Assembly: GCF_001412595.2 (NCBI RefSeq)
Contig: NZ_CP012640.2
Location: 5,394,001-5,458,000 of the forward strand
DNA: 64,000 nucleotides
Direction of reading: 5' to 3'
Origin: Massilia sp. WG5
GTDB taxonomy: Bacteria; Pseudomonadota; Gammaproteobacteria; Burkholderiales; Burkholderiaceae_D
This document shows, piece after piece, positions 53,051 to 63,957 of this stretch. Each line of letters opens with the position of its first letter. The stretch's first letter is position 1. Both the position numbers and the translations under genes were made by a program. A model generated the notes under the pieces. That model saw nothing but the letters and a program-made list of their open reading frames with translations. It ran no database searches and had not been told where the DNA came from.

Positions 53051-55795
53051 ATGAAAAACACCGCCAAGACATTGACACTGACAGCGAAGAAGGCGCCGGC
53101 GAAGAGCACGGCGCAGCTGTCGGTGCCGAAAACCGCGACCTCCTACTTCCTCGAAACGGAAGCGGCGGCCAAGGTGACGGTGGTGAAGACGCGTTCCCGC
53201 CTGGCTTCGCTGAAAGCGGTCCAGGCCGAGCAAGCCGCCGCGGCCGATACCGCCGCGCACGCCCAGGTCGCGCAACTTCAGCCGGAGCAGTTCGATGAGG
53301 CCGTCGCCGCGGGCGAGGCCGCCGCGGAAGTGGTGGCCGACAGCGTGCACGAGGCCGCGCCGGCGCTCGACGCCGCCCCGGTCGCCGATGCGGCCCCGAT
53401 GATCACCCCGGTCGCCGCGGTCGCCACCGACGAAGCCGATCCGATGCCGATGCCGACCGCGCCCGCAGCGCCGCCGGTGATCGTGCGCAAGCGCACCTCG
53501 AAGCTGGCCGCCCTGAAAGCCGCCGCCGAGACCGCCATTGAAACCCCGGCCCCTGCCGCCGCGCCGGCGCCGGCCGCCATGGTCGAGGAAGCCCCGCGCG
53601 TGGTCCGCACCCGCACCCGCCGCATCGGCGACGCCACCGGCACCCCCCGCACCCTCACGCCGGCCGCGACCAGCGGCGTCAGCACCACCACCGACGCCGC
53701 CGTGCTGGCCTCGATCGACACCTCGGGCTACACCCTGCCGGGCGTGAAGGTGCCGGGCCGCCGCGGCCGCAAGCCGAGCGAATTCATGCCGGAGAACGAC
53801 GAGATCGCCGCGCTGAACGCGGTCGAGCGCGCCGAAATGAAGGCCGCATCGAAGCTGCGCGAGCGCAAGGCCAAGGGTGTCCCCGGCATGCTGGGCGCCG
53901 AGCAGGGCTTCTCGGGCGAGGAACTGGAAAAGCGCCGCACCCAACTGAAGAACCTGATCAATATGGGCAAGGAGCGCGGCTACCTGACCCATGCCGAGAT
54001 CAACGACCACCTGCCGGAAAACATCATCGATCCGGAAGCGATCGAAGGCATCATCGCGACCTTCAACGACATGGGCATCGCCGTCTACGAGCGCGCCCCG
54101 GAAGCGGAAATGATGCTGCTGTCGGACGCGGTCGTGACCCCGACCAGCGAAGACGAAGTCGAAGCCGCCGCCGCGACCGCGCTGTCGACCGTCGATTCCG
54201 ACTTCGGCCGCACCACCGATCCGGTCCGCATGTACATGCGCGAAATGGGCGCCGTGTCGCTGCTGACCCGCGAAGGCGAGATCGCGATCGCCAAGCGCAT
54301 CGAAGAAGGCCTGAAGGACATGGTGCAGGCGATTTCCGCCTGCCCGGTGACGATCTCCGAAATCATCGCGCTGTCGCACAAGATCGCCAGCGACGAGCTG
54401 AAGATCGATGACGTGGTCGACGGCCTGATGAGCCCGGACGAGGGCGGCGCCGCGCCGGTGGCGACTGCTGCTGCCGCCGCCTCCCCGGACGACGAGGAAG
54501 AGGAAGAGATCGAGGACGAGGAAGAGGAAGAAGGCGGTGCCGGCGGCAGCGCCGCCGCCGGCTACTCGGCCGAGCAGCTGGCCGCGCTGAAGAAGACCGC
54601 GCTGGAAAAGTTCGCCATCATCGAGAAGCAGTTCGACAAGATGGGTCATGCCTTCAAGACCCACGGCTACGGCTCGCTGCAGTACGTCGCGGCCCAGGAT
54701 GTGATCTCGACCCAGCTGCTGGGCATCCGCTTCACCGCCAAGATCGTCGAAAAGCTGTGCGACACCCTGCGCGGCCAGATGGACGAAGTGCGTTCGATCG
54801 AGCGCGCCGTGCTGGACATCTGCGTGAACCGCTGCGGCATGCCGCGCGCCCACTTCATCAAGGTTTTCCCGGGCAACGAGACGGACCTCGAATGGGTGCA
54901 GCGCGAAGTCGACTGCGCGTATCCGTACAGCGCGGTGCTGTCGCGTAACGCCCCGGCGATCATGGAACTGCAGCGCCGCATGATCGACCTGCAGGCGCGC
55001 GTGGCGCTGCCGCTGGCCGATCTCCGCAAGATCAACAAGCAGATGGCGGCCGGCGAGAAGCGCGCCCGCACCGCGAAGCGCGAAATGACGGTGGCCAACC
55101 TGCGCCTGGTGATCTCGATCGCGAAGAAGTACATCAACCGCGGCCTGCAGTTCCTCGACCTGATCCAGGAAGGCAATATCGGCCTGCTGAAGGCGGTCGA
55201 CAAGTTCGAATACCGCCGCGGTTATAAGTTCTCGACCTACGCGACCTGGTGGATCCGCCAGGCGATCACCCGCTCGATCGCCGACATGGCCCGCACCATC
55301 CGCGTGCCGGTGCACATGATCGAGACGATCAACAAGATGAACCGCATCTCGCGCCAGATCATGCAGGAAACCGGCACCGAGCCGGACATGGCGACCCTGG
55401 CGGCCAAGATGGAGATGCCGGAATCGAAGGTGCGCGAGATCATGAAGATCGCGAAAGAGCCGATTTCGATGGAAACCCCGATGGGCGAGGACGGCGATTC
55501 GCAGCTGGGCGACTTCATCGAGGACAACGCCACCCTGGCGCCGCTGGAAGCCGCGATGCACGCCTCGATGCGCGGCGTGATCAAGGAAGTGCTGGACTCG
55601 CTGACCCCGCGCGAAGCCAAGGTCCTGCGCATGCGCTACGGCGTCGAGATGTCGAACGACCACACGCTGGAAGAAGTGGGCAAGCAGTTCGACGTCACCC
55701 GCGAACGTATCCGCCAGATCGAAGCCAAGGCGATGAGCAAGCTGCGCCAGCCCTCGCGTTCGGACAAGCTGAAAACTTTCCTGCAGAATCAGTAA
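53051..55795 (+). CDS. rpoD: RNA polymerase primary sigma factor (sigma-70), long N-terminus
   Basis: 914 residues. The ATG at 53051 has GGAG ten bases upstream; the one at 53042 is too close. Residues 1-290 are an Ala/Pro/Val-rich, low-complexity extension with basic patches ([34 protein letters not shown]). Region 1.1 starts near 295 ([19 protein letters not shown]), then [15 protein letters not shown] (1.2), an acidic Glu/Asp run near 480-500, region 2 ([31 protein letters not shown]), region 3 and region 4 ([16 protein letters not shown]). It directs core polymerase to housekeeping promoters. No dnaG or rpsU gene is near. A strong terminator follows. Confidence 0.94.
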   Translation: MKNTAKTLTLTAKKAPAKSTAQLSVPKTATSYFLETEAAAKVTVVKTRSRLASLKAVQAEQAAAADTAAHAQVAQLQPEQFDEAVAAGEAAAEVVADSVHEAAPALDAAPVADAAPMITPVAAVATDEADPMPMPTAPAAPPVIVRKRTSKLAALKAAAETAIETPAPAAAPAPAAMVEEAPRVVRTRTRRIGDATGTPRTLTPAATSGVSTTTDAAVLASIDTSGYTLPGVKVPGRRGRKPSEFMPENDEIAALNAVERAEMKAASKLRERKAKGVPGMLGAEQGFSGEELEKRRTQLKNLINMGKERGYLTHAEINDHLPENIIDPEAIEGIIATFNDMGIAVYERAPEAEMMLLSDAVVTPTSEDEVEAAAATALSTVDSDFGRTTDPVRMYMREMGAVSLLTREGEIAIAKRIEEGLKDMVQAISACPVTISEIIALSHKIASDELKIDDVVDGLMSPDEGGAAPVATAAAAASPDDEEEEEIEDEEEEEGGAGGSAAAGYSAEQLAALKKTALEKFAIIEKQFDKMGHAFKTHGYGSLQYVAAQDVISTQLLGIRFTAKIVEKLCDTLRGQMDEVRSIERAVLDICVNRCGMPRAHFIKVFPGNETDLEWVQREVDCAYPYSAVLSRNAPAIMELQRRMIDLQARVALPLADLRKINKQMAAGEKRARTAKREMTVANLRLVISIAKKYINRGLQFLDLIQEGNIGLLKAVDKFEYRRGYKFSTYATWWIRQAITRSIADMARTIRVPVHMIETINKMNRISRQIMQETGTEPDMATLAAKMEMPESKVREIMKIAKEPISMETPMGEDGDSQLGDFIEDNATLAPLEAAMHASMRGVIKEVLDSLTPREAKVLRMRYGVEMSNDHTLEEVGKQFDVTRERIRQIEAKAMSKLRQPSRSDKLKTFLQNQ

Positions 55796-55816
55796 GCGTC
55801 AGGCGCTATCAATACT

Positions 55817-55857
55817 AAAAAATCCCCGAGCCAGCAATGGCCGGGGATTTTTTTTGC
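55817..55857. terminator. Rho-independent terminator after rpoD
   Basis: AATCCCCG pairs with CGGGGATT, with an inner GCC/GGC stem and AGCAAT tip, and T8 after it. The A6 on the left side makes it work in both directions. Confidence 0.93.
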
Positions 55858-55945
55858 GAGATGGGTGTGGTTCCGCACAGAATTGTCGTGCCTGGATCGA
55901 AGGGCTCGGCGATACTGGTGTTTCCGATTCCCCTGTAGATGAAAC

Positions 55946-56758
55946 ATGACGAGAAAGCGCATTCTTCCCCTGGCCGCGGCCGTCCTTTGCACGCTTGCCG
56001 CCGCAGGCGCCCACGCCGGCGATGAGGAGCCGATTTCCCCCGACCGTCCCGGCGTCGCCGAAACCGGCGAGGTGGTCGGCAAGGGCCGGGTCCAGCTCGA
56101 AACCAGCGTCCAATGGGAGCGCCAGCGCGACGACGCGCTGCACACCCGGACCCTGAGCACGCCGACGCTGCTGCGCATCGGCCTGGGCGAGCGCACCGAG
56201 CTGCGCGTCGAGACCGATGGCCGCAACGTGATCCACGCCAGCGATCCCGCCACCGGCGAGCGCAGTACCGTGGCCGGCTATGCCGACACCTCGCTCGGCC
56301 TCAAGTGGCATGTCGCCGACCAGCAGGGCACCGGCTTCGGCACGCCCTCGCTGGGCGTGCTGCTGCAGGCCGACCTGCCGAGCGGCAGCCGCGAACTGCG
56401 CGGGAAGGGCGTGCGTCCCTCGCTGAGCCTGCCGGCCGAGTGGGAGCTGCCCGGCGGCTATTCCCTCGGCGTGATGCCGGGCCTGGGCGTCGACAGCGAC
56501 GACCAGGACAAGCGCTACGGCTACGGGCTCCTGGCTGCCGAGCTGGGCAAGAAATTCAGCGAGCGCCTGGGCGGCTTCGTCGAGCTGGCCGCGCCGCAGA
56601 TCGCCGGCGCCAGCCACGGCGGCATCCAGGCCATCGTCGATGCCGGCTTCACCTGGCTGGTGAACAAGGATTGCCAGCTCGATGTGGCGGTGGTGCATGG
56701 CCTGAACCGCCGCAGCCCGGACCTGGGCCTGGCCTTCGGCATCTCGCTGCGGAGGTAA
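55946..56758 (+). CDS. Exported outer-membrane beta-barrel-like protein (MetA/phenol-type 'transporter')
   Basis: 270 residues. The signal peptide (LPLAAAVLCTLAAAGAHAG) is followed by ISPDRPGVAETGEVVGKGRVQLETSVQWE (in part), which is the common start of proteins annotated as putative MetA-pathway of phenol degradation or 'transporter'. Alternating hydrophobic strands (GYADTSLGLKWHV, GTPSLGVLLQADLP, YSLGVMPGLGVDSD, GFTWLVNKDCQLDVAVVHGLN) fit a small outer-membrane barrel. Substrate unknown. The ribosome site is weak. Confidence 0.75.
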   Translation: MTRKRILPLAAAVLCTLAAAGAHAGDEEPISPDRPGVAETGEVVGKGRVQLETSVQWERQRDDALHTRTLSTPTLLRIGLGERTELRVETDGRNVIHASDPATGERSTVAGYADTSLGLKWHVADQQGTGFGTPSLGVLLQADLPSGSRELRGKGVRPSLSLPAEWELPGGYSLGVMPGLGVDSDDQDKRYGYGLLAAELGKKFSERLGGFVELAAPQIAGASHGGIQAIVDAGFTWLVNKDCQLDVAVVHGLNRRSPDLGLAFGISLRR

Positions 56759-56819
56759 TTGCTTTTTTGCAATCTTGCATGTTAGGATATTTTTAACTTA
56801 ACCTCCGAGCAGGCAAGAT

Positions 56820-57557
56820 ATGGCAGAGCTGGAAGTCGCCAAGCACGGCAAGAACGTCATCCACCTGATGACGAAAAAGGAACACACGGTCTCGCACCGG
56901 CTTCGCGAGATCGCCATCGAGATCGCGATCATCGTGTTCGCGGTCAGCATGAGCATCTGGCTGCACGGGCTCAGCGAGCACCATCACCAGCAGAAGGAGG
57001 TGCGCAGCTTCCTGGTCGGCCTGAAGAGCGACCTGGCGGCCGACGTCCAGCAGCTCAACAACATCAAGGAAGGCTACCGGGGTTTCGACGCCAATTACGC
57101 CTACCTCGCCAGCCTCGACCCCGGCAAGCAGCCGGACTGGACGAAGTTCAAGGCCGCGTACGACATGCTCGAAGCGAACTGGTTCTTCCTCCCGACCCGG
57201 AGCCGTTACGACGGCTTCCTGATGAGCGGCCGGCTGGCCAATATCGAAGACGAGAAGCTGCTGACCGCGATCCTGTCCCTGTACCAGATGCACCTGCCGC
57301 AGATACAGACCTCGGAAGGCGGCTGGTCGAACCGCCAGCACAAGCTGCGCGACTATCGCGACGACAAGCTCGACACCGACGACGACCTGTCGCATTTCCG
57401 CTGGGTGACGTCGCCGAAAGCCAGGCGCCTGCTGGCGCAGATGCAGTCCAGTCCACAACTGTACGAGCGCTACCAGAACTACATCGACCAGAGCCGGCAG
57501 ATCATCAAGGCGATCGACGCCGCCTATCCGGACCAGGCGGGCAAGAAAGCGGACTGA
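56820..57557 (+). CDS. Single-pass membrane protein of unknown function (DUF6090-like)
   Basis: 245 residues. After a short cytoplasmic start with basic residues, one TM helix is seen at about 38-55 (IAIEIAIIVFAVSMSIWL). The remainder, rich in charged and aromatic residues (RSFLVGLKSDLAADVQQLNNI, WFFLPTRSRYDGFLMSG, IEDEKLLTAILSLYQMHLP), is predicted periplasmic and helical. It resembles family members that have one TM helix and a periplasmic helical domain. No motif gives a function. The AT-rich 60 bases upstream hold TTAGGATATTTTTAA-like promoter sequence. Confidence 0.65.
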   Translation: MAELEVAKHGKNVIHLMTKKEHTVSHRLREIAIEIAIIVFAVSMSIWLHGLSEHHHQQKEVRSFLVGLKSDLAADVQQLNNIKEGYRGFDANYAYLASLDPGKQPDWTKFKAAYDMLEANWFFLPTRSRYDGFLMSGRLANIEDEKLLTAILSLYQMHLPQIQTSEGGWSNRQHKLRDYRDDKLDTDDDLSHFRWVTSPKARRLLAQMQSSPQLYERYQNYIDQSRQIIKAIDAAYPDQAGKKAD

Positions 57558-57672
57558 GCGGCCGCCTCCACGTCAGCTGCGCGTCCGGACAGGGATGAGC
57601 GACACGGGTGAACCTCAAGGTCCCCGCCTTGTCCAAGTTTCTTGTCGAGTAGCGCCAGCCCCGGAGGTGGCC

Positions 57673-59175
57673 TTGCAAACCTTACGCTATGCCGGCCCGT
57701 GCCTGGCCCTGGCGCTGGCGGCATCCTGCGGTGGCTCCGATCCGCCGCCGGATGCCTTGCTGGGCCAGGTCAGCGTCGCCAGCCAGGCACCGGGGCCGAC
57801 GCCCTTCATCGTCCATGTCGGCCTCGTGATCGAGCGTCCCGATCTCGTGCGTTCGGTGTCGTACACGATCGCACCCAAGCCCGGCACGGTATCGCGGCCG
57901 GTGTCGGTGAGCTACGGCAGCGCCTACCTGGCCCGGCGCCAATTGCTCGACATGGCCGGCAAGCGCCTGGACCTGCCGGTGTTCGGCCTGTACGCGGCTT
58001 ACCCGAACCAGGTGGCCGTGCGCATCGGCTTTGCCGACGGATCGACGCGCCTGGAAAGCCTGCTCATCAACACGGCGTCCTACGACGCGCTGCCGTACTA
58101 CAACGCGCCCGACGTCAGGACCCCGCGCCAGCCCGGCATCGCGCTGGGCTTCGATTTCATGCTTCTCAAGAACATCCTGGTCACGCCGGTCGTCATCGAC
58201 ACGGACGGGAATCTGCGTTGGGTCGGCAGCGGGGTCACCGATGCCGTGGCCTCGGCCTTCGACGGCGGGCGCTTCCTGGCCGGCGACGGCAAGTCGCCGA
58301 CGCTCTACCGGATCGAACTGGACGGCACGGTCAGCAGCGTCGGCCTGTCCGACCCCAGCTTCGCCGACTTCCACCACGACCTGGCGCCCGGCAAGACCGG
58401 CCTGCTGGCGGAAGTGGACAGGCGGATCGACGGCGTGCTGTATCCGGGCACGGTGCTGGCCGAAATCGACGCCGACGGGCGCGTGCTCAAGCAATGGGAC
58501 TTGTCGGCGATCTTTCGCGCGGCGATGCTGGCGGGCGGCGACGACCCGTCCGGCCTGGTGCGCGACCAGGCCGACTGGTTCCACATGAACTCGGCCATCC
58601 ATGACCGGGCCGACGACGCGCTGCTGGTCTCGAGCCGCGAAAACTTCGTGGTCAAGCTCGACTACGAGAGCGGACGCATCCGCTGGCTGCTGGGCGACCC
58701 GGAAAAATACTGGTACCAGGCGTATCCGTCGCTGCGCGCGCTGGCCTTGAAGCTCAGCTCGGGCAAGCCGCCGGTCGGCCAGCACGCGCTGTCGATCGCA
58801 CCGGATGGCACGCTCATGCTCTTCAATAACGGGACCGCCAGCATGAACCAGCCGCCCGGCGCCCCGGCCGGCAGCAATCCGGGCTTCAGTGCGGTATCCA
58901 GATATGCCATCGACGAGGCCGCGGGCACGGCCGCCGAAGTCTGGACGTACGAGCACGGCCGCGATACCTGGGCCGACGTCTGCTCGAGCGCCTACCAGGT
59001 GAGGGAAGGCGGCAGCCTGATCGACTACGCCAGCGCGTACGGGCGTACGCGCGCCAGGCTGGTCGGGCTCGACGCGAACGGCAGGCTGGCGTTCGACTAC
59101 GAGTACCCGACCATGCGTTGCGACACGATCTTCAACGCGGCGCCGATCGATTTCGGCGCACTGGTGCTGGACTAG
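57673..59175 (+). CDS. Arylsulfotransferase (ASST)-like lipoprotein
   Basis: About 500 residues from a TTG start with GGAGG five bases before; an upstream ATG at 57595 is in frame but precedes the signal sequence. The lipobox LALALAASCGGSD gives a lipid-anchored, periplasmic protein. The six-bladed propeller of ASST is suggested by DTDGNLRWVG, DGTVSSVGL, ADGRVLKQWD, NFVVKLDYESGRIRWLLG and GQHALSIAPDGTLMLFNNG. The likely catalytic His is in WFHMNSAIH. ASSTs move sulfate between phenols, without PAPS. No Dsb partner gene is adjacent. Confidence 0.85.
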   Translation: MQTLRYAGPCLALALAASCGGSDPPPDALLGQVSVASQAPGPTPFIVHVGLVIERPDLVRSVSYTIAPKPGTVSRPVSVSYGSAYLARRQLLDMAGKRLDLPVFGLYAAYPNQVAVRIGFADGSTRLESLLINTASYDALPYYNAPDVRTPRQPGIALGFDFMLLKNILVTPVVIDTDGNLRWVGSGVTDAVASAFDGGRFLAGDGKSPTLYRIELDGTVSSVGLSDPSFADFHHDLAPGKTGLLAEVDRRIDGVLYPGTVLAEIDADGRVLKQWDLSAIFRAAMLAGGDDPSGLVRDQADWFHMNSAIHDRADDALLVSSRENFVVKLDYESGRIRWLLGDPEKYWYQAYPSLRALALKLSSGKPPVGQHALSIAPDGTLMLFNNGTASMNQPPGAPAGSNPGFSAVSRYAIDEAAGTAAEVWTYEHGRDTWADVCSSAYQVREGGSLIDYASAYGRTRARLVGLDANGRLAFDYEYPTMRCDTIFNAAPIDFGALVLD

Positions 59176-59179
59176 CTTG

Positions 59180-62014
59180 TCAGCCGGTGTTGCGCAAGCC
59201 CGCCGCCACGCCGTTGATCGACAGGTGAATCCCCCGATGCACGCGCACGTCGATCTGCTCCGGATCCTGCGACAGCGCCCGGTGCCGTTCGATCAGCTCG
59301 ACCTGGAGGTGATTCAGCGGATCCAGGTAGGCGAAGCGGTTCTGGATCGAACGCGCCAGCAGCGGGTTCGCCGCCAGGCGCTCGGCCTTGCCGGTGACCT
59401 GCTCCAGGCAGCGCAGGGTTTCGCCGTACTCGGCCGCGATGCGCTTGAAGATGCGTTCGCGCAGCTCCGCGTCCGGCACCAGTTCGGCGTAACGGCGCGC
59501 GATCGGCAGGTCGGTCTTGGCCAGCACCATGTCCATGTTCGACAGCAGGGTGGCGAAGAAGGGCCACTGCTCGAACATCTCCTTCAGCAGCACCAGGCGT
59601 TGATCCCGGTCGCCGCCCGTTTCCCCATCCTTCAGCCAGCCCGAGACCGCCGCGCCGAAGCCGTACCAGCCCGGCAGCAGCAGGCGGCACTGGCCCCAGG
59701 AGAAGCCCCAGGGAATCGCGCGCAGGTCTTCGATGCGGCGGGTTGACTTGCGCGAGGCCGGGCGCGAGCCGAGGTTCAGCTCGGCGATCTCGGCGATCGG
59801 CGTGGCGGCGAAGAAGTAGTCGGTAAAGCCCGGGGTCTCGTACACCAGGTTGCGATAGGCTTTATAGGCGCGCTCGGACAGTTCGGCCATCACCTTCTCG
59901 TAGCCGGCCAGGCGCGCGACCTGGGCCGGATCGACGCCGTGCGGCATCAGGCCCGCTTCGAGCGTGGCCGCCACCAGCAGTTCGAGGTTGCGGCGCCCGA
60001 TCTCCGGGTTCGAGAACTTCGAGGAGATGATCTCGCCCTGTTCGGTCAGGCGGATCTGGCCGTTCACGGTGCCCGGCGGCTGGGCCAGGATCGCGTCGTA
60101 GCTGGGGCCGCCGCCGCGGCCGACCGTGCCGCCGCGGCCGTGGAACAGGCGCAGCTTGACGCCGGCCTCGCCGAACACCTTCACCAGCTTCAGCTCGGCC
60201 TGGTACAGCTCCCAGTTCGAGGTCAGGAAGCCGCCGTCCTTGTTCGAGTCCGAATAGCCCAGCATGACTTCCTGCAGGCTGCCCTGGCGTTCGATCAGGG
60301 CCTTCACGACCGGGATCGCCATCCACTCGCCCATGATGTCGCCGGCGCGCTGCAGGTCGGGGATGGTCTCGAACAGCGGGATCACCATCACGTCGCACTG
60401 CTGTTCCTTGCCGGTCGAGCGCAGCAGGCCGGTTTCCTTCTGCAGCAGCAGGACTTCCAGCAGGTCGGAGACGGTCTCGGTGTGCGAGATGATGTAGTTG
60501 CGGATCGCGCGCTTGCCGTAGCGCTTGCGGATCTCGCGCGCCGTGCGCAGGATCTGCAGCTCCGATTTGGTCTCGTCCGAATAGTCCTGGTAGGGCGAGT
60601 ACAGCAGGCGCGGCTGGGCGATCTCGGCCAGCAGCAGTTTGACCTTGGCCGCCTCGTCGAGTTTCGCGTAGTCGGCTTCGACCGAGGCGGCGGCGAACAG
60701 TTCGGCCAGCACGCGCTCGTGGACGTCCGAGCTCTGGCGCATGTCGAGCGAGGCCAGGTGGAAGCCGAAGATGCCGGCGGCGCGCAGCAGGCCGGCCAGG
60801 CGCGGCTTGACCAGGATCGCGCCGTGGTTGGCGTTCAGGGAATCGACCAGCACCTGCAGCTCGGCCTGGAACTCGGCCGCATCCGCATAGGCTTCGGCGT
60901 GACCGACTTCCTTGCGCAGCGGGTTGGTGGCGCCCAGTTCGCGCGCGGTCGCGGCCAGGCGCGCGTAGATGCCGATCAGGGCGCGCCGGTAGGGCTCGTC
61001 GGCGCGGTGCGGCGAGGTGTCGGGCGAGGCCGCCGCCAGCGCGTCGAGTGCGGCGCTGGCCTGCACCAGCAGGGTCGAGGTCGACAGTTCGGCGCCCAGT
61101 GCGTGCACCTCGTCGAGGTAGTAGTCGAAGATGGTGGTGGCGTGGCGCACCAGGGCGCGCTGCATGGTGCCGGCGTTGACGTTCGGGTTGCCGTCGCGGT
61201 CGCCGCCGATCCAGCTGCCCATCTGCAGGTAGACGGCATCGTCCAGCTTTGCCTGCAGCTCTTCCTCGATGTCGTCGTACACGGCCGGCAGTTCGCGCAG
61301 GAAAGTCGTGCGGTAGTAGGACAGGGCGTTTTCGATCTCGTCGGCCACGGTCAGCTTCTCGTAGCGCAGCATGCGGGTCTGCCACAGCGTCGCCACGCGC
61401 GCCTGCAGCAGCATCATGTTGTGCGCGCGCTCCTTCGGCGTCAGCGGCAGGTCGCGCTCGGCCAGCAGGCGTGCGATGTCGTGCTCGGCGTCCAGGATGG
61501 ACTTGCGCTGGACCTCGGTCGGGTGGGCGGTCAGCACCGGCGAAATCAGGGCTTCGCGGAGAAAACGCTCGATCTGTCCGCGCTCGACACCGGCTTCCTG
61601 CAGGCGCGTGAGGGCGTAGGCCACGCTGGACGGCTGCGGCGTCGAGCCGGCGAGCTGGTGGGCGCGGCGGCGGCGCACATGATGCTGGTCTTCGGCGATG
61701 TTGGCCAGGTGCGAGAAATAGGAAAACGCGCGGACCACCGAGTTGGTCTCTTCGCGCGAGAGTTTCTTCAGCAGGCCCGTGAGCTCTTCGCCGGCCTGCG
61801 GGTCGTCCTCGCGACGGAAACGCACCGCGGTCTGGCGGATGGTCTCGACCACGTCGAACACGGCCTCGCCCTCCTGGTTGCGCAGCACGTCGCCCAGCAG
61901 GCGGCCGAGCAGGCGGATGTCTTCTTTCAGCGGCGCGTCCTTGTCGCCGGGCGCGGGCGCCGGGTCCGCGACTTGCGGATCGGCTTGGTGATCGGGGTTT
62001 GCAGCTTTGTTCAT
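59180..62014 (-). CDS. ppc: Phosphoenolpyruvate carboxylase
   Basis: 944 residues. Both active-site signatures are present: [13 protein letters not shown] near 160-172, holding the catalytic His, and [19 protein letters not shown] near 625-645. The C-terminal end is [21 protein letters not shown]. It makes oxaloacetate from PEP and bicarbonate to refill the TCA cycle. The N-terminal 30 residues are Pro/Ala-rich and variable. It is divergent from hemC, an arrangement common in Betaproteobacteria, and its end is 4 bases from the arylsulfotransferase-like gene. Confidence 0.96.
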   Translation of the reverse strand: MNKAANPDHQADPQVADPAPAPGDKDAPLKEDIRLLGRLLGDVLRNQEGEAVFDVVETIRQTAVRFRREDDPQAGEELTGLLKKLSREETNSVVRAFSYFSHLANIAEDQHHVRRRRAHQLAGSTPQPSSVAYALTRLQEAGVERGQIERFLREALISPVLTAHPTEVQRKSILDAEHDIARLLAERDLPLTPKERAHNMMLLQARVATLWQTRMLRYEKLTVADEIENALSYYRTTFLRELPAVYDDIEEELQAKLDDAVYLQMGSWIGGDRDGNPNVNAGTMQRALVRHATTIFDYYLDEVHALGAELSTSTLLVQASAALDALAAASPDTSPHRADEPYRRALIGIYARLAATARELGATNPLRKEVGHAEAYADAAEFQAELQVLVDSLNANHGAILVKPRLAGLLRAAGIFGFHLASLDMRQSSDVHERVLAELFAAASVEADYAKLDEAAKVKLLLAEIAQPRLLYSPYQDYSDETKSELQILRTAREIRKRYGKRAIRNYIISHTETVSDLLEVLLLQKETGLLRSTGKEQQCDVMVIPLFETIPDLQRAGDIMGEWMAIPVVKALIERQGSLQEVMLGYSDSNKDGGFLTSNWELYQAELKLVKVFGEAGVKLRLFHGRGGTVGRGGGPSYDAILAQPPGTVNGQIRLTEQGEIISSKFSNPEIGRRNLELLVAATLEAGLMPHGVDPAQVARLAGYEKVMAELSERAYKAYRNLVYETPGFTDYFFAATPIAEIAELNLGSRPASRKSTRRIEDLRAIPWGFSWGQCRLLLPGWYGFGAAVSGWLKDGETGGDRDQRLVLLKEMFEQWPFFATLLSNMDMVLAKTDLPIARRYAELVPDAELRERIFKRIAAEYGETLRCLEQVTGKAERLAANPLLARSIQNRFAYLDPLNHLQVELIERHRALSQDPEQIDVRVHRGIHLSINGVAAGLRNTG

Positions 62015-62102
62015 GTTCGGGCACAGGTTGATTTAACGGGAGTACAACGGGGCACACGGGGACAAACTGCCATGGCGCTTGCCACGGTCCTGCAAGGGGC
62101 CG

Positions 62103-62111
62103 CATGCTAGA
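62103..62111 (+). promoter_or_regulatory. Extended -10 box TGCTAGAAT for hemC
   Basis: TGC followed by TAGAAT matches an extended -10 promoter element in the 153-base region between the divergent ppc and hemC genes. A -35 box is not clear. The start of transcription would be near 62118. Confidence 0.45.
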
Positions 62112-62167
62112 ATTTGTGGTTACAGGCATGCCGCCCACCGGCGTCGGCCGATCCAGGCACAACGACA

Positions 62168-63175
62168 GTGAAAGAAATCGTCTTGAACACTACTGACACG
62201 ACTCAGCGCGGGCCGACGCGGCTTATTATCGCATCGCGCGAGAGCAGGCTGGCCATGTGGCAGGCCACGTACGTACGCGACCGGCTCGCGGCATTATATC
62301 CGCATTGCCAGGTCGATATTCTCGGAATGACCACCCGCGGCGACCAGATCCTCGACCGCACCCTGTCCAAGGTCGGCGGCAAGGGCCTGTTCGTGAAGGA
62401 GCTCGAAGTCGCGATGGCCGAGGGCCGCGCCGACCTCGCCGTGCACTCGCTCAAGGACGTGCCGATGGAGCTGCCGGAAGGCTTCGAGCTGGCCGCCGTG
62501 CTCGAGCGCGAAGACCCGCGCGACGCCTTCGTCTCCAGCCAGTACGCCAGCCTGGCCGAGCTGCCGCCCGGCAGCGTGGTCGGCACCAGCAGCCTGCGCC
62601 GCCAGGCCCTGGTGGCGGCGCGCTATCCGCAGCTGGTGATCAAGCCGCTGCGCGGCAACCTCGACACCCGCCTGGGCAAGCTGGACCGCGGCGACTATGC
62701 CGCCATCATCCTGGCCGCCGCCGGCCTCAAGCGCCTTGGACTGGAAAACCGCATCCGCGCCTTCCTGCCGATCGAGGAAAGCCTGCCGGCCGCCGGCCAG
62801 GGCGCGATGGCGATCGAGATCCTGGCAGGAGGTGAGGGCGGCAATGAGCGCCGCGACGGCCTCGACCTGCGCGCGCTGCTGGCGCCGCTGAACCACGAGG
62901 ACACGTCCCGCGCCGTCGCCGCCGAGCGCAAGGTCTCGCGCGTGTTCGGGGCCAGCTGCCAGATCCCGCTGGCCGCCCATGCCATCGTCGAGGGCGGCGC
63001 ACTGCACCTGCGCGCCATGGTCGCCACCCCGGATGGCCGCCGCAGCGCCTTTGCCGAAGGCAGCGGCCCGGCCGACGCCCCGGAGCTGCTCGGCGAAACC
63101 GTCTCGGGACGCCTGCGCGAACAGGACGCCGACGCCATCCTGGCCGAGTGCAAGGCCGAGTCGGCTGCGCCCTGA
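62168..63175 (+). CDS. hemC: Porphobilinogen deaminase (hydroxymethylbilane synthase)
   Basis: About 335 residues from a GTG at 62168; a TTG at 62183 is another possible start, neither with a strong ribosome site. Signatures: [57 protein letters not shown] and the cofactor Cys in [12 protein letters not shown]. It joins four porphobilinogen molecules to the linear tetrapyrrole in haem synthesis. The TGA stop overlaps the hemD ATG. Confidence 0.95.
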   Translation: MKEIVLNTTDTTQRGPTRLIIASRESRLAMWQATYVRDRLAALYPHCQVDILGMTTRGDQILDRTLSKVGGKGLFVKELEVAMAEGRADLAVHSLKDVPMELPEGFELAAVLEREDPRDAFVSSQYASLAELPPGSVVGTSSLRRQALVAARYPQLVIKPLRGNLDTRLGKLDRGDYAAIILAAAGLKRLGLENRIRAFLPIEESLPAAGQGAMAIEILAGGEGGNERRDGLDLRALLAPLNHEDTSRAVAAERKVSRVFGASCQIPLAAHAIVEGGALHLRAMVATPDGRRSAFAEGSGPADAPELLGETVSGRLREQDADAILAECKAESAAP

Positions 63176-63957
63176 TGACGGCGGCGGTCGTCATCACCCG
63201 ACCCCGCCAGCAGGCCGAGCCGCTGGCGCGCGCCGTGGCGGCCCTCGGCCGCACGCCGGTGCTGCTGCCCTTGCTGGAGATCTCGCCGCTGCCGGCCGAC
63301 AGCGAAGCGGGCGCCGCGCTGCGGCGGGTGTTGAGCGATCTGGCCTCGTATGCGCTGGTGGCCTTCGTGTCGCCGAATGCGATCGAGGCCGCGTTTGCCC
63401 ATATCGCGCGCTGGCCCGCCGGCGTCGACATCGCCGTGGTGGGCGAGGGCAGCCGCGCGGCGCTGTCGCAGCACGGCATCGGCGAGGGCGTGCGCATCCA
63501 TTGTCCGAAGGATCCCGCCCACAGCGATTCCGAACACCTGCTGCAGGCGCTCGACCTGCAACAGCTGGCCGGACGCCGGGTCCTGGTGGTGCGCGGCGAC
63601 GGCGGGCGCGAGCTGATGCCGGACGCGCTGCGCGGCGCCGGCGCCCTGGTGGACACGGTGACGGCCTACCGCCGCGCGGTGCCGGCCCTGAACCCGGCAC
63701 TCGCCGGGCAACTGGCCGGCTTGCTGGCGCGGCCGAACGACTGGATAATCACGAGCTCGGAAGCGCTGCGCGGCCTGGTATCCCTGGTGGAAGGGCTGGC
63801 CGGCCCCGACGAATTGCAGTACCGCCTGCGGCAGCAGCACCTGATCGTGCCGCATGCGCGCATCCATGAAACGGCGCGCGCGCTCGGCTTCACCCGGCTG
63901 ACGCTGAGCGGTTCCGGCGACGAGCGTCTCCTTGCCGCGTTACAATCACAAGCATGA
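63175..63957 (+). CDS. hemD: Uroporphyrinogen-III synthase
   Basis: 260 residues. The ATG at 63175 overlaps the hemC stop by one base (TGATG). The protein has the two-domain HemD fold: VVITRPRQQAEPLARAV at the start, VAFVSPNAIEAAF, RRVLVVRGDGGRELMPDAL, and WIITSSEALRGL. It closes and rearranges hydroxymethylbilane to uroporphyrinogen III. Sequence identity is low in this family, so context with hemC and hemX supports the call. The stop overlaps the next gene by 4 bases. Confidence 0.93.
   Translation: MTAAVVITRPRQQAEPLARAVAALGRTPVLLPLLEISPLPADSEAGAALRRVLSDLASYALVAFVSPNAIEAAFAHIARWPAGVDIAVVGEGSRAALSQHGIGEGVRIHCPKDPAHSDSEHLLQALDLQQLAGRRVLVVRGDGGRELMPDALRGAGALVDTVTAYRRAVPALNPALAGQLAGLLARPNDWIITSSEALRGLVSLVEGLAGPDELQYRLRQQHLIVPHARIHETARALGFTRLTLSGSGDERLLAALQSQA

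Noticed and set aside
52949..55663. 904-codon open frame antisense to rpoD
   Set aside because: High-GC DNA keeps the opposite frame open; the translation is His/Gly/Arg-rich without domains, while the + strand encodes a clear sigma-70.
57595..57672. ATG at 57595 as start of the arylsulfotransferase-like gene
   Set aside because: It would put 26 unrelated residues before the lipoprotein signal; the TTG at 57673 has a well-placed GGAGG.
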